This document shows, in pieces, positions 8,384-17,591 of a stretch of 42,408 bases of DNA. Both the position numbers and the translations under genes were made by a program. The notes beneath the pieces are model-generated. The model was given only the letters and a program-made list of their open reading frames with translations, was not told the DNA's origin and did no database searches. Positions within the stretch are counted from its first letter, which is position 1. Each line of letters starts with the position of its first letter. Origin of the DNA: Bacteroidales bacterium (GTDB taxonomy: Bacteria; Bacteroidota; Bacteroidia; Bacteroidales; UBA932); NCBI GenBank assembly GCA_017398335.1, contig JAFQGK010000029.1, positions 1-42,408 on the forward strand, read 5' to 3'.

Positions 8384-9202
8384 GTGCGCAAAAGCGGCAT
8401 CATACCATTCCTGATCAATGCAGCTATCTTCATAATCCTGGAGATAGCTGCATTGAATATGCTCAGAAGCAATGGAGAACTCCAGAATATCTGGATTTCA
8501 AAAGGCTCACATGTCTTCATGGGTAGCGTATGGGGCAGCACCCAGCAGATCAAGGATTACTTTTCTCTTGGCAGGACCAATGATGAACTGGCCAGAGAGA
8601 ACCATGAACTGAGGATGCGCCTCGCCCGGTTCGAGCAGAAGGAGGCAGACGAAAGGGAAAGTTCATACTCCGTATCGGGTAATGTTGCTGGAGAGTACAG
8701 GTATATTCCTGCTGAGATTGTAAAGATCAGTACAGGAAGCAGCCACAACTACTTCATAATAGACAAGGGATCCGTAGACGGCATCATCGAAGGAGCCGGA
8801 GTGATTACAGGAAAAGGAGTCGTAGGAGTCATCGATGCTGTAAGCCGAAACGTCTCATACGCCAGATCATTTCAGAATTTCGACATGAGCATCAGTGCAC
8901 GCCTAGGCAAGGAAGGTTCAGCCGGCCCTATGAGTTGGAGCGGCAAAGGAGGAAGCAAGGCCATTCTGAAGGAAGTGCCACATCATGTTGAATTCCATCA
9001 GGGAGACACCGTGTATACGAGCGGATATTCTTCCATTTTCCCTCCAGATATCCCGTTGGGAACGGCAGGAGAGGCAAAAATTGTCAATGGAGCGACATAC
9101 GAGATTGATATAACGCTTTTCGAAGACTTCGGTGCATTGAGATATGTAACGGTCGTTGAAAATACCGGTCAGGAAGAAATCAAGAGTCTGGAAAATCGAT
9201 GA
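8384..9202 (+). CDS. mreC: Rod-shape-determining protein MreC
   Basis: Bitopic periplasmic scaffold linking MreB to the PBP2/RodA synthase. The 272-residue product has a short cytoplasmic N-terminus, one membrane helix (about residues 5-22), a predicted coiled coil rich in E/L/R (about 62-90, TNDELARENHELRMRLARFEQKEADE) and the beta-barrel MreC domain (GSVDGIIEGAGVITGKGVVGVIDAVS). The start is a GTG two bases after the mreB stop. A perfect 15-bp inverted repeat lies in codons 11-25 (see 8415-8456). It overlaps mreD by 4 bases. Confidence 0.95.
   Translation: MRKSGIIPFLINAAIFIILEIAALNMLRSNGELQNIWISKGSHVFMGSVWGSTQQIKDYFSLGRTNDELARENHELRMRLARFEQKEADERESSYSVSGNVAGEYRYIPAEIVKISTGSSHNYFIIDKGSVDGIIEGAGVITGKGVVGVIDAVSRNVSYARSFQNFDMSISARLGKEGSAGPMSWSGKGGSKAILKEVPHHVEFHQGDTVYTSGYSSIFPPDIPLGTAGEAKIVNGATYEIDITLFEDFGALRYVTVVENTGQEEIKSLENR
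8415..8456 (+). promoter_or_regulatory. Perfect 15-bp hairpin in the start of mreC
   Basis: TCAATGCAGCTATCT (8415-8429) is exactly complementary to AGATAGCTGCATTGA (8442-8456) around a 12-base loop. It begins 31 bases after the mreC GTG and encodes most of the membrane helix. A stem this long inside a coding start could slow ribosomes, protect or expose an RNase site, or set the MreB:MreC ratio. The function is inference. Confidence 0.6.
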
Positions 9203-9711
9203 AAAACCATAATTTCGGCATATTGTTCATACTTCTGGTAATAGCACAGATGATTATCTGCAACTATTTCCAGATGACACCGTATATAGTCCTGTCGATT
9301 CTGCCCGCAATGATTCTGTGCATTCCGTTGACCGTAAGCACGAATGTATGTATGCTCATTGCGTTTGCCAGCGGACTCACAGTGGATTGGCTTGCAGAAG
9401 GCCTTATCGGTATAAACGCCGCATCTCTCGTTCCTGTAGCAATGGCCCGCAAGACCATAATCAGGATATTTCTGGGAGAGGACCTGATTGCCAGACAGGA
9501 CAGTTTCACCTTCAAGAAAAACGGAATTGGAAAGATATCCATAGCCCTTTTTGTGTCCCTGGCCATCTTTTTTGCAATATACATAATCCTTGATGGAGCA
9601 GGAACGCGTCCTTATTCCTTCAATCTCATAAGATTCACTGCCTCAGTCACAGCCAGTCTTGCTCTGTCTCTCGTCGTTTCCGCAGTGCTGATACCGGACG
9701 ACAGAAAATAG
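9199..9711 (+). CDS. mreD: Rod-shape-determining protein MreD
   Basis: Integral inner-membrane partner of MreC in the elongasome. The 170-residue product is strongly hydrophobic, with about five membrane segments (for example FGILFILLVIAQMIICNYF near the start and FVSLAIFFAIYIILDGAG near residue 125). MreD is poorly conserved in sequence, so the call rests mainly on size, topology and its position between mreC (4-base overlap) and the PBP2 gene (6-base gap), the standard order. Confidence 0.88.
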   Translation: MKNHNFGILFILLVIAQMIICNYFQMTPYIVLSILPAMILCIPLTVSTNVCMLIAFASGLTVDWLAEGLIGINAASLVPVAMARKTIIRIFLGEDLIARQDSFTFKKNGIGKISIALFVSLAIFFAIYIILDGAGTRPYSFNLIRFTASVTASLALSLVVSAVLIPDDRK

Positions 9712-9717
9712 ACGATT

Positions 9718-11562
9718 ATGAAACTGAACAGAAAAAACAAGCTTCTAATAGGTCTGGGTGTCACTGCTGCCATTCTCCTTACTAAGCTATTCATCATCCA
9801 GATCATCGACGACAAGTACAAGCTTGACGCCGACAATAATTCCATGGTATATTCCATCATCTACCCGACCAGGGGAATCATCCACGACCGCAACGGAAAG
9901 ATTCTGGTAGGAAACAAGGTGGCATACGACCTTCTGGTCACACCACGAGAGGTGGAGGAGTTTGACACTTTAGGGCTGGCCAAAGTACTGGAGGTGGATC
10001 CGGAGCTGATCAGGAACAAGATGGCGGAATACAGGAAGAACCGCAGGAGAATCGGATGGCAGACCGTAGTAATGCTCAAGCAGCTACCTCAGGAAACATA
10101 TATGAAGTTTGCTGAAGTTGCATACAGATTTCCTGGATTCAGGGGGCAGGCCCGAAGCATCAGAGAGTACCCTTACAATGCAGGAGGAAACCTCCTCGGA
10201 TATGTTTCGGAAGTGGACGCCAACTACCTTAAGCGCCATCCTGACGAATACAAAGCCGGTGACTATGCCGGAATGACAGGTATCGAAGCTGCCCGGGAAA
10301 AGGAACTCAGAGGAGAGAAAGGGTATACAATCTGGCTCCGCAACTCAAAGAACAGGATCGAGTCCAGATACAAGGACGGAGAGATGGACAAGGAGGCTAT
10401 CCCCGGCAAGGATATTACCACAACGATAGACGCAGAACTCCAGCATTACGGACAGATGCTCATGCAGAACAAGGTAGGAAGTCTCGTAGCCATCGAGCCA
10501 TCTACCGGAGAAATTCTGACCATGGTATCAAGTCCCGGAATAGATGTAGACATGCTGGCAGACATCGGACAGCATTATGCTGAAATATCTTCGAATCCAT
10601 ATAAGCCTATGTTCAACAGAGCCGTACAGGCTCCGTACCCACCGGGTTCGGTATTCAAGCTCGTCAATGGTCTGATCGGCCTTGAAGAAGGAGTAGTCAG
10701 TCCCGGCACCTTGTATCCTTGCAGCATGGGATATCATTTCGGCCGAAACAAACTGGGATGTCACGCGCATAAGTCGCCGATCAATTTCGAAGAGTCGATA
10801 ATGATGTCCTGCAATGCCTATTACTGCTATATCCTTAGAGACCTCCTTGAAAACAAGAAATACGAATCCATCGGTATTGCAATGGACAAGTGGAAGGAAT
10901 ATGTGATGAGTTTCGGATTCGGTCAGAAGCTCGGCAGCGACTTCCCTTCCGAACTCGGAGGCTTCATTCCGGGATCCGGATACTATAACAAGGTCTATGG
11001 CAAAGGAGGCTGGAAGGCGACAACAGTGATATCGCTCTCGATCGGACAGGGAGAGATCGGAAGCACGCCTCTGCACCTGGCAAACCTCTGCGCTACCATC
11101 GCAAACAGAGGATATTATTATATTCCTCATATAATCAAAGACTCTGAAAACGTAAGCATCGAGGACAAATACAGGGAGAGGCACTACACAATGGTTGACA
11201 CGACTCACTTCCCAAAGGTCGTGGGAGGTATGTACAGAGCAGTCAACAGCGGCTTCGGCTCAGGAGGAACGGCAAGTATCGCTGCTGTCGAAGGACTTGA
11301 AATCTGCGGAAAGACCGGTACCGCCCAGAATCCTCACGGAAACGACCACAGCGTATTCATATGCTTCGCTCCAAAGGACAACCCTAAGATTGCCGTGGCA
11401 GCCTACGTGGAGAATGGTGGTTTCGGAGCAACATACGCGGCACCGATCGCATCACTCCTTACAGAAATGTATCTGAACAAGGAGATTGGCGAGAGTCGTA
11501 AATACCTTGAAGAAAGGATGCTGGGCAGCAATCTTATGGACAGGGTAAAAGTAAGAAAATGA
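9718..11562 (+). CDS. mrdA: Penicillin-binding protein 2, elongation transpeptidase
   Basis: Class B PBP that cross-links lateral-wall peptidoglycan with RodA. The 614-residue product has one N-terminal membrane helix (about residues 9-27), the dimerisation domain (YPTRGIIHDRNGKILVGN; GMTGIEAAREKELRGEKGY), and a transpeptidase domain with PPGSVFK (catalytic Ser311, Lys314), MSCNAYYC (Ser364) and CGKTGTAQNPHGNDHS (Lys532). Between the first two motifs is a Cys- and His-bearing stretch (CSMGYHFGRNKLGCHAHKS), the position where many PBP2 proteins have a zinc-binding loop. It sits directly before rodA (1-base gap). Confidence 0.95.
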   Translation: MKLNRKNKLLIGLGVTAAILLTKLFIIQIIDDKYKLDADNNSMVYSIIYPTRGIIHDRNGKILVGNKVAYDLLVTPREVEEFDTLGLAKVLEVDPELIRNKMAEYRKNRRRIGWQTVVMLKQLPQETYMKFAEVAYRFPGFRGQARSIREYPYNAGGNLLGYVSEVDANYLKRHPDEYKAGDYAGMTGIEAAREKELRGEKGYTIWLRNSKNRIESRYKDGEMDKEAIPGKDITTTIDAELQHYGQMLMQNKVGSLVAIEPSTGEILTMVSSPGIDVDMLADIGQHYAEISSNPYKPMFNRAVQAPYPPGSVFKLVNGLIGLEEGVVSPGTLYPCSMGYHFGRNKLGCHAHKSPINFEESIMMSCNAYYCYILRDLLENKKYESIGIAMDKWKEYVMSFGFGQKLGSDFPSELGGFIPGSGYYNKVYGKGGWKATTVISLSIGQGEIGSTPLHLANLCATIANRGYYYIPHIIKDSENVSIEDKYRERHYTMVDTTHFPKVVGGMYRAVNSGFGSGGTASIAAVEGLEICGKTGTAQNPHGNDHSVFICFAPKDNPKIAVAAYVENGGFGATYAAPIASLLTEMYLNKEIGESRKYLEERMLGSNLMDRVKVRK

Positions 11563-11563
11563 T

Positions 11564-13066
11564 ATGAGGGAACTGGGAGGACATAGAGGCAGAGGCCTTG
11601 CCAAATCAATCGACTGGTCACTTGTGATCTGTTACCTGCTTCTCATCCTGATCGGATGGGTGAATATCTATGCTTCAATACATTCGACCGAGCCTTCATC
11701 TATCTTTGACTGGAGCTGCAGAAGCGGAAAGCAGGCTGTATGGATCGGCACGTCACTGATTCTTGCCTCAATCATTCTGTTCGCACTTAACCCAAGGATA
11801 TACGAAGGCCTGTCCGTCCCTATTTATCTGGTGACTCTGGGGCTGCTGGTCGGGGTCATATTCTTGGGTATCGAAGTAAAGGGATCCCGGTCGTGGTTTG
11901 AATTCGGCCCGATAAGGTTCCAGCCGGCCGAAGTGTCAAAGATATCCACGTCCTTGCTTCTGGCCACAGTCATGAGTCAGCTCGGTTACAGAATCGGCCG
12001 CATACGCGACTTCATCATCACCGCTCTGATCATATTGATTCCGATGATGATCATTGTCCTTCAGAGCGAGACCGGTTCAGCCCTCGTGTATGTCGGATTC
12101 ATATTCATGCTGTACAGGGAAGGTCTGTCAGGTTGGCTGATCTTCATGGTCGGAATGGCAATCCTGCTATTCATCCTGACACTTACGGCATCTCCGTTTG
12201 TCGCCATCCTCGTCCTTGTCGGAATCGTATCCCTCTGCATATGCCTGTACTCCGGAAAATTCAGATGGTGGCTGTTCATATGCGTGCCCTTCATTGTTCT
12301 TATGGCATTTGTCCCGATGATACTTGATACAATCGCCATCAGGACACTTGGAGAAGAGGCTGTTGCTGCAGCCACAGAAAGCGGGCAGCTGCCCCTGCTC
12401 CTGAAGATCAAGCCATTGTACATCCTCCTTGGAGCTACAGGTGTATCAATCCCATTTCTAGCATATCATGCGTTCCGCGAAGGCAACACATTCACACATC
12501 TGTCTATTCTCTCCCTTATTGCAGGCATCGCATTGGTTTTTTCAGCAGACTTCATATTCAACAGTGTACTTCAGGATCACCAGCGCAAGCGTATCGAAGT
12601 CCTGCTGGGAATGAAGGAAGACCCGACCGGTGTAGGCTACAATGTGAACCAGTCTATGATTGCTATCGGTTCGGGAGGTTTTGCCGGCAAAGGATTCCTG
12701 AACGGGACACAGACGACATACGGATTCGTTCCGGAACAGAGCACCGACTTCATCTTCTGTACTATCGGTGAGGAATGGGGCTTCCTCGGTTCGGCATTTG
12801 TAATCCTTCTATATGTATTCCTGATAGCCAGAATCATTTCAAATGCAGAAAAAAGCAGGGAAGCATTCACCAGAATATATGGTTACTGCGTCGCCTGCTG
12901 TATATTCATGCACCTGTTCATCAATATCGGAATGACCATCGGCCTTATGCCGGTGATCGGAATTCCTCTGCCATTTGTAAGCTATGGCGGATCATCCCTC
13001 TGGGCATTCACTATAATGCTCTTCATATTCATTGCCCTTGACAGCAATGAAAAGAAATATTTCTAG
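11564..13066 (+). CDS. rodA: Rod-shape peptidoglycan glycosyltransferase RodA (SEDS family)
   Basis: Membrane lipid II polymerase that works with PBP2. The 500-residue product is longer than the 370-residue E. coli RodA, the extra lying in membrane loops near residues 200-320. SEDS landmarks are clear: [50 protein letters not shown], and [22 protein letters not shown] near the C-terminus. Ten or so hydrophobic segments are visible. It closes the elongation operon. Its TAG stop lies in a CTAG palindrome that also supplies the pfkA stop on the other strand. Confidence 0.95.
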   Translation: MRELGGHRGRGLAKSIDWSLVICYLLLILIGWVNIYASIHSTEPSSIFDWSCRSGKQAVWIGTSLILASIILFALNPRIYEGLSVPIYLVTLGLLVGVIFLGIEVKGSRSWFEFGPIRFQPAEVSKISTSLLLATVMSQLGYRIGRIRDFIITALIILIPMMIIVLQSETGSALVYVGFIFMLYREGLSGWLIFMVGMAILLFILTLTASPFVAILVLVGIVSLCICLYSGKFRWWLFICVPFIVLMAFVPMILDTIAIRTLGEEAVAAATESGQLPLLLKIKPLYILLGATGVSIPFLAYHAFREGNTFTHLSILSLIAGIALVFSADFIFNSVLQDHQRKRIEVLLGMKEDPTGVGYNVNQSMIAIGSGGFAGKGFLNGTQTTYGFVPEQSTDFIFCTIGEEWGFLGSAFVILLYVFLIARIISNAEKSREAFTRIYGYCVACCIFMHLFINIGMTIGLMPVIGIPLPFVSYGGSSLWAFTIMLFIFIALDSNEKKYF

Positions 13067-14049
13067 ATCGACAGAACGTTCAGAACATTGATAAGTTCAC
13101 GGTCGATAGGTTTGTCGATACGTATTGCCTTGTTGAACGGCACATATACAATCTGATCGTTCTTCACACCTATCATGATATTACGTTGGCCATCCTTCAA
13201 TGCCTCAATGGCGGCCACACCCAGACGGCTGGCCAGAATACGGTCCTGCGCTGTAGGAATACCTCCACGCTGCAAGTGTCCCAGAATAGTGACACGTGCT
13301 TCAAATTCCGGATACTCATGAACGAGACGGTCTGCATAATATTGAGCCCCTCCCGTACCATCCTTCTTGCTTTCCGACACAAGTACGATAGAACTGTTCT
13401 TACTCTTGCGCACACCCCTGCCAATGAAAGAAGCCAGCTGGTCAACATCAGTCTTGTCCTCCGGGATGATTGCCGCTTCCGCTCCTGTCGCTATAGCAGC
13501 ATTCTGTGCAAGAAAGCCCGCATCACGTCCCATCACTTCCACAAAAAAGATGCGGTTGTGTGAATTTGCCGTGTCGCGGATCTTGTCCACACATTCCATA
13601 ATCGTGTTCAAGGCCGTATCATAACCTATCGTCGTGTCTGTGCCATACAAGTCATTGTCAATGGTTCCAGGCAGGCCAACACAAGGGATATCATACTCTG
13701 CAGCTATTACCTGGGCACCAGCCAGAGAGCCGTTGCCTCCGATTACAATCAAGGCATCGATACCATTGGCCTTGATGTTTTCATATGCCTTTGCACGGCC
13801 TTCTTCATTCATAAAGTCCTTGCTGCGCGCAGTCCTGAGAATGGTTCCGCCACGATTGATCGTACCACTCACACTCTCGGAAGTGAATTCCTTTATCTCA
13901 TTATTGATGAGTCCTTCCCATCCTCGGTAGATTGCCTTGACCTTCCATCCGTTATATATAGCCGCTCTGGTCACGGCTCTGATCGCTGCATTCATTCCAG
14001 GGGCATCGCCACCGGAAGTAAGCACGCCTATTGTTGAAATCTTTGCCAT
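13063..14049 (-). CDS. pfkA: 6-phosphofructokinase
   Basis: Phosphorylates fructose 6-phosphate to fructose 1,6-bisphosphate in glycolysis. The 328-residue product has the PfkA length, the N-terminal [23 protein letters not shown] loop, and the catalytic PGTIDND motif (Asp131 as base). In the nucleotide/Mg loop it reads IGGNGS: the Gly that marks ATP-dependent enzymes (E. coli Gly104) is kept, but the preceding Asp (E. coli Asp103) is Asn106. A TAGTTTTG -7 box lies at 14084-14077 on this strand. The gene stands alone, converging on rodA. Confidence 0.95.
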   Translation of the reverse strand: MAKISTIGVLTSGGDAPGMNAAIRAVTRAAIYNGWKVKAIYRGWEGLINNEIKEFTSESVSGTINRGGTILRTARSKDFMNEEGRAKAYENIKANGIDALIVIGGNGSLAGAQVIAAEYDIPCVGLPGTIDNDLYGTDTTIGYDTALNTIMECVDKIRDTANSHNRIFFVEVMGRDAGFLAQNAAIATGAEAAIIPEDKTDVDQLASFIGRGVRKSKNSSIVLVSESKKDGTGGAQYYADRLVHEYPEFEARVTILGHLQRGGIPTAQDRILASRLGVAAIEALKDGQRNIMIGVKNDQIVYVPFNKAIRIDKPIDRELINVLNVLSI

Positions 14050-14076
14050 AGATTATTCCTCTTTATTGAAATCATA

Positions 14077-14084
14077 CAAAACTA
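14077..14084 (-). promoter_or_regulatory. -7 box of pfkA
   Basis: The minus strand reads TAGTTTTG, matching TAnnTTTG, 27 bases before the pfkA ATG. The -33 region has only a partial TTTTAG about 20 bases upstream. Confidence 0.45.
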
Positions 14085-14212
14085 CAAAAATTAATCTTTG
14101 CACGCTAAAATTAATTTTATAATCCGGTTTTGACCACATTTTTCTCTTTTTTCACCTCGGTCCCGACATTCCTTTCAAGATTTGCATCAAAACTAAAATT
14201 TTCAAACTGATT

Positions 14213-15802
14213 ATGCTGATAAATATTCATTGTGCAAAATGCATCGGTATTGATGCTGTGCCGGTTACTGTGGAGGTAGACATCACTACCGGTATAGGAA
14301 TCCATCTTGTAGGATTGGCTGACGCAGCCATCAAAGAAAGCCTGCTAAGGACCATAACTTCCTTACAATCAATGGGATTCCGCATTCCTGGAAGGAAGAT
14401 TGTAATCAATCTTGCGCCAGCTGACATGCATAAGAAAGGTAGCGGATACGATGTACCTATAGCTCTGGGAATCATTGCCGCTTCCGGTCAAAGAGAACTG
14501 AGAAGACTGGAAGAATTCATAATCATGGGCGAACTTGGACTCGACGGATCAGTAAGAAGCATTTCAGGAGCTCTCCCGATTGCAGAACTTGCGGCTAAAC
14601 GGAGATTGAAAGGTTGTATTCTTCCCGAGGCCTCGGCAATAGAAGCGTCTGAATACAAGGGTATAGAGATATATGGCGTAGAGACTCTGGAAGATGTGCT
14701 GAGAATAGTGGAAGGAGAAGAGGTCTGCGAAGAACTGATGGTCAGAAATCTGCTGAAAAAGTCCATATATTCAGAAGGATCTCAGGAAGAATCCAATCGG
14801 AATGATTCATATATGGATTTTTCTGAAATCATAGGACAGGAAGCTGCAAAGAGAGGAATAGAGGTCGCCGCTGCAGGAAACCACAATGTCCTTCTCATAG
14901 GCAGTCCCGGCTCCGGGAAGAGCTCGTTGGCAAAGGCAATGGCAGGAATCCTTCCCGAAATGAGTCTGGAGGAGTCATTGCAGACAAGCATGATATATTC
15001 CGTAGCCGGGTTGGGCAAGACATCTGGAGGCCTGATGAGAAAACGTCCTTTCCGGTCGCCTCACTACAGCGCATCTGTAGCAGCCTTGATAGGAGGAGGA
15101 TCTGAGAATATAATGCCGGGAGAGATATCTCTTGCTCATAACGGAATACTTTTTGCCGACGAGTTCTGTGAAATGCCTAAAAAGGTCCTGGAGGTGCTCA
15201 GAGCCCCGATGGAAGACCGAAAAGTGACAATTTCAAGACTGAAATCGAAGGTTGAATATCCGGCTGACTTCATGCTTGTGGCAGCGACAAATCCCTGTCC
15301 ATGCGGGTACTACGGAGAAGGCGACAGATGTACATGTACACCATCAAAGAGGATTGCTTACCTCTCGAAACTGTCGGGCCCTATTCTAGACAGGATTGAT
15401 GTGCAGCTCTGGGTTTCGAGAGTTGACCCCAGAAAGCTTATGAACAGAAAGGCTGCCGAGACGACTGCCGAAATTGCGGCAAGGGTACTAAGAGCCCGAG
15501 AAATTCAAAGAGAACGGTTTGCTGCAGAAAACGAAACAGCTCAAGGGAATGATAAAAGGATATTCTGCAATGCTGCTATGAACAACAGGATGATAGAAAA
15601 GTACTGTCCTCTGTCCGATGAGTGCAAATCCCTGCTGGAGAAGATAATAGAACGTAATGGTCTGTCGGCCAGAGCTTGTAGCAGAATCATAAAGCTGGCT
15701 CGGACGATCGCCGATCTGGCAGAATCCGCCGACATCTCTCCGGAACACATTCTGGAGGCGGCAGGTTATCGCTTTCTTGATAAACAGAACATATTTGAAT
15801 GA
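14213..15802 (+). CDS. comM: ComM/YifB family Mg-chelatase-like AAA+ ATPase
   Basis: AAA+ helicase of the ComM family, which promotes branch migration during integration of transforming DNA; the family is also common in species not known to be competent. The 529-residue product has the N-terminal LonC-like S5 domain (residues 1-170, with GLADAAIKESLLR and NLAPADMHKKGSGYDVPIALGIIAASGQ), Walker A GSPGSGKSSLAKAMAG near residue 230, Walker B GILFADEFCEM near residue 312, and the Cys-rich NPCPCGYYGEGDRCTCT loop. It probably shares context with tsaE, although tsaE has its own -7 box. Confidence 0.93.
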   Translation: MLINIHCAKCIGIDAVPVTVEVDITTGIGIHLVGLADAAIKESLLRTITSLQSMGFRIPGRKIVINLAPADMHKKGSGYDVPIALGIIAASGQRELRRLEEFIIMGELGLDGSVRSISGALPIAELAAKRRLKGCILPEASAIEASEYKGIEIYGVETLEDVLRIVEGEEVCEELMVRNLLKKSIYSEGSQEESNRNDSYMDFSEIIGQEAAKRGIEVAAAGNHNVLLIGSPGSGKSSLAKAMAGILPEMSLEESLQTSMIYSVAGLGKTSGGLMRKRPFRSPHYSASVAALIGGGSENIMPGEISLAHNGILFADEFCEMPKKVLEVLRAPMEDRKVTISRLKSKVEYPADFMLVAATNPCPCGYYGEGDRCTCTPSKRIAYLSKLSGPILDRIDVQLWVSRVDPRKLMNRKAAETTAEIAARVLRAREIQRERFAAENETAQGNDKRIFCNAAMNNRMIEKYCPLSDECKSLLEKIIERNGLSARACSRIIKLARTIADLAESADISPEHILEAAGYRFLDKQNIFE

Positions 15803-15835
15803 GACCTGTCTCCTTTGAATCTTGAAAACAAGATG

Positions 15836-15843
15836 TATCTTTG
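15836..15843 (+). promoter_or_regulatory. -7 box of tsaE
   Basis: TATCTTTG, a full consensus -7 box, ends 4 bases before the tsaE ATG, with TTTG (15814-15817) 18 bases upstream as a possible -33. Transcription would begin at or next to the ATG, giving a leaderless or nearly leaderless mRNA. Confidence 0.6.
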
Positions 15844-15847
15844 CACT

Positions 15848-16270
15848 ATGAAACAGAAAGTAGACATCAAAGGGCTGGGAGACCTCGAAAGAGCGGCAGC
15901 GGAATTTCTTGAAAAAATAGGAGACAACACTCTGGTAGCATTCTTTGCACCTATGGGTTCGGGCAAGACAACCTTCACCACAGCTATCTGCAAAGTACTT
16001 GGAGTGACAGACCCTGTAGGCTCCCCGACATTCGCCATCGTCAACGAATACATGAGAGCTGATGGGGATCCTATGTATCATTTCGACTTTTATAGAATCA
16101 ACAAACTGGCAGAGGCTGTCGAAATAGGTTTGTACGACTATCTTGACAGCGGATGTCTCTGCATAATGGAGTGGCCGGAAAACATTGAAGAACTTCTGCC
16201 TGAAGAAACATTGAAGGTTTACTTCACGATAAACGCCGACCAGTCCAGAACACTTACATGGGAGGCCTGA
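15848..16270 (+). CDS. tsaE: tRNA t6A biosynthesis ATPase TsaE
   Basis: P-loop ATPase that works with TsaB, TsaC and TsaD to make N6-threonylcarbamoyladenosine at position 37 of ANN-decoding tRNAs. From the ATG at 15848 the product is 140 residues with Walker A APMGSGKTTFTTAICKVLG at about 34-52, SPTFAIVNEY, HFDFYRI and the YDYLDSGCLCIMEWPENIEELLP Walker-B region. An upstream in-frame TTG at 15815 is rejected because the -7 box lies inside that extension. The last 17 bases overlap the convergent lipoprotein gene. Confidence 0.95.
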   Translation: MKQKVDIKGLGDLERAAAEFLEKIGDNTLVAFFAPMGSGKTTFTTAICKVLGVTDPVGSPTFAIVNEYMRADGDPMYHFDFYRINKLAEAVEIGLYDYLDSGCLCIMEWPENIEELLPEETLKVYFTINADQSRTLTWEA

Positions 16271-17468
16271 CAGAAGACACCGTGCATATATAGCCGTTTA
16301 CATCCAGTTCTTCCATATCTCCATCCTTCCATATCAATGGTCTTGCTCCGGTCAGGGATGACAGACCGACTGTAAGCATCCCGTCCGCCATATCAATCGG
16401 CGATGAGCCCAGGCATGCATATCCCTCCGGCAGGGGTATGTATTCACCCATACGGAATACGGCAGAAATGCCGGACTTTCCATTCAGCAGACAAGAGACA
16501 CCACCTTCTCCGGACCATATCGAAGCGACGGTCATCCCCGGATCAAAATTCCGTAATATCCTGTTCTGCAGCCATATGGCACTGGACAAGCCTGTGTTTG
16601 AAGAAAGTATCATTTCTGTGCCCAGAATATTTCCGACACTGAAAAGCTGCCCTGTCACCACCTTTGTCTGAAAAGGCAAGGACAAGGCCTCTATCGATGA
16701 TTCTGACACAATCACCGGCTCGGACACTCCTGTCAAAGATGCCAGATAAAAGATTCTTCCGGCATGGATTATAATATCCCAAACCTTCCTGATATCCTCT
16801 CTTAAGGCAGTCTGAACCACTTTGCCGCCCATGAAGCAATAATATCTCTCCTGTCCTCCCTCTGCAGAATTTATCGGCTCTGCAAAAGCAAAGACCATGT
16901 CATCACCATCTTCTGTCAGACGTCCGAAAGCATAACCGGTGTCTCTTTCCAATACGGGGCGTCCATTGACACGAAAAGCGAATCCTTCTCCATTCCTTCT
17001 ATGGCCCAAGGTATACAAAGTATCTTTCCTGACCAACATATCGTCCACAGACTCCCTGCCTCCGAATGAAAGGAACGGTTTACCATCCTTTTTGATGACA
17101 GTCTCATCATCAGTAGCAAAATCTGTATACAGATGCCCCTCGATCATCCTATGCATGTCCGGATCGGAACTGACGCAATACTGATCTCCTACCGGGACCT
17201 TCAGGATGGGCCTTCCGTCAGCAAAAACAGCCAGAGAACATTTTACAGCCCCTTTCTCCGAATCCGAAAACCAGTCATATCCATCAGGATAATCAAAGGC
17301 AGTTACATACGTTATACTACGCGAGACAGGGGACACCCCCTGTGTCGGACCTGTCCATATGCCGTTATTCTCATCCTTTACGAATTCACCTATTTCCGAC
17401 ACTCCGCAAGATATCAACAGCAACGTCGCTACCTCAGCCAAAATGCTCTTCCCTGCAAATCCCTTCAT
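16254..17468 (-). CDS. Lipoprotein of unknown function
   Basis: I do not recognise this family. From the ATG at 17468 the product is 404 residues with a lipoprotein signal peptide ending LLLISC (lipid-modified Cys21), so it is exported and anchored in a membrane. The mature part is rich in short beta-type segments with recurring GRPxL/GKPxL phrases (DGRPILKVP, DGKPFLSFG, NGRPVLERD), each followed by aromatic and Gly residues. This suggests a repetitive beta-propeller-like fold. An upstream in-frame extension to 17534 lacks signal-peptide character. It is bounded by ispE upstream and the convergent tsaE, which give no functional hint. Confidence 0.75.
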   Translation of the reverse strand: MKGFAGKSILAEVATLLLISCGVSEIGEFVKDENNGIWTGPTQGVSPVSRSITYVTAFDYPDGYDWFSDSEKGAVKCSLAVFADGRPILKVPVGDQYCVSSDPDMHRMIEGHLYTDFATDDETVIKKDGKPFLSFGGRESVDDMLVRKDTLYTLGHRRNGEGFAFRVNGRPVLERDTGYAFGRLTEDGDDMVFAFAEPINSAEGGQERYYCFMGGKVVQTALREDIRKVWDIIIHAGRIFYLASLTGVSEPVIVSESSIEALSLPFQTKVVTGQLFSVGNILGTEMILSSNTGLSSAIWLQNRILRNFDPGMTVASIWSGEGGVSCLLNGKSGISAVFRMGEYIPLPEGYACLGSSPIDMADGMLTVGLSSLTGARPLIWKDGDMEELDVNGYICTVSSVRPPM

Positions 17469-17591
17469 AATCATTTTTTCTGCCAAAGAAAGCATATCTG
17501 CATGAAACAACCTGAGACACTCACCCCTGAGCACCTCTCTTTCGTCACATTTTTCTTTTTTTTATAAGGATTGAATCTTTTTTATAAAGAA

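Noticed and set aside
14107-14118. AAAATTAATTTT palindrome between pfkA and comM
   Set aside because: Simple AT self-complementarity, likely by chance in an AT-rich promoter region.
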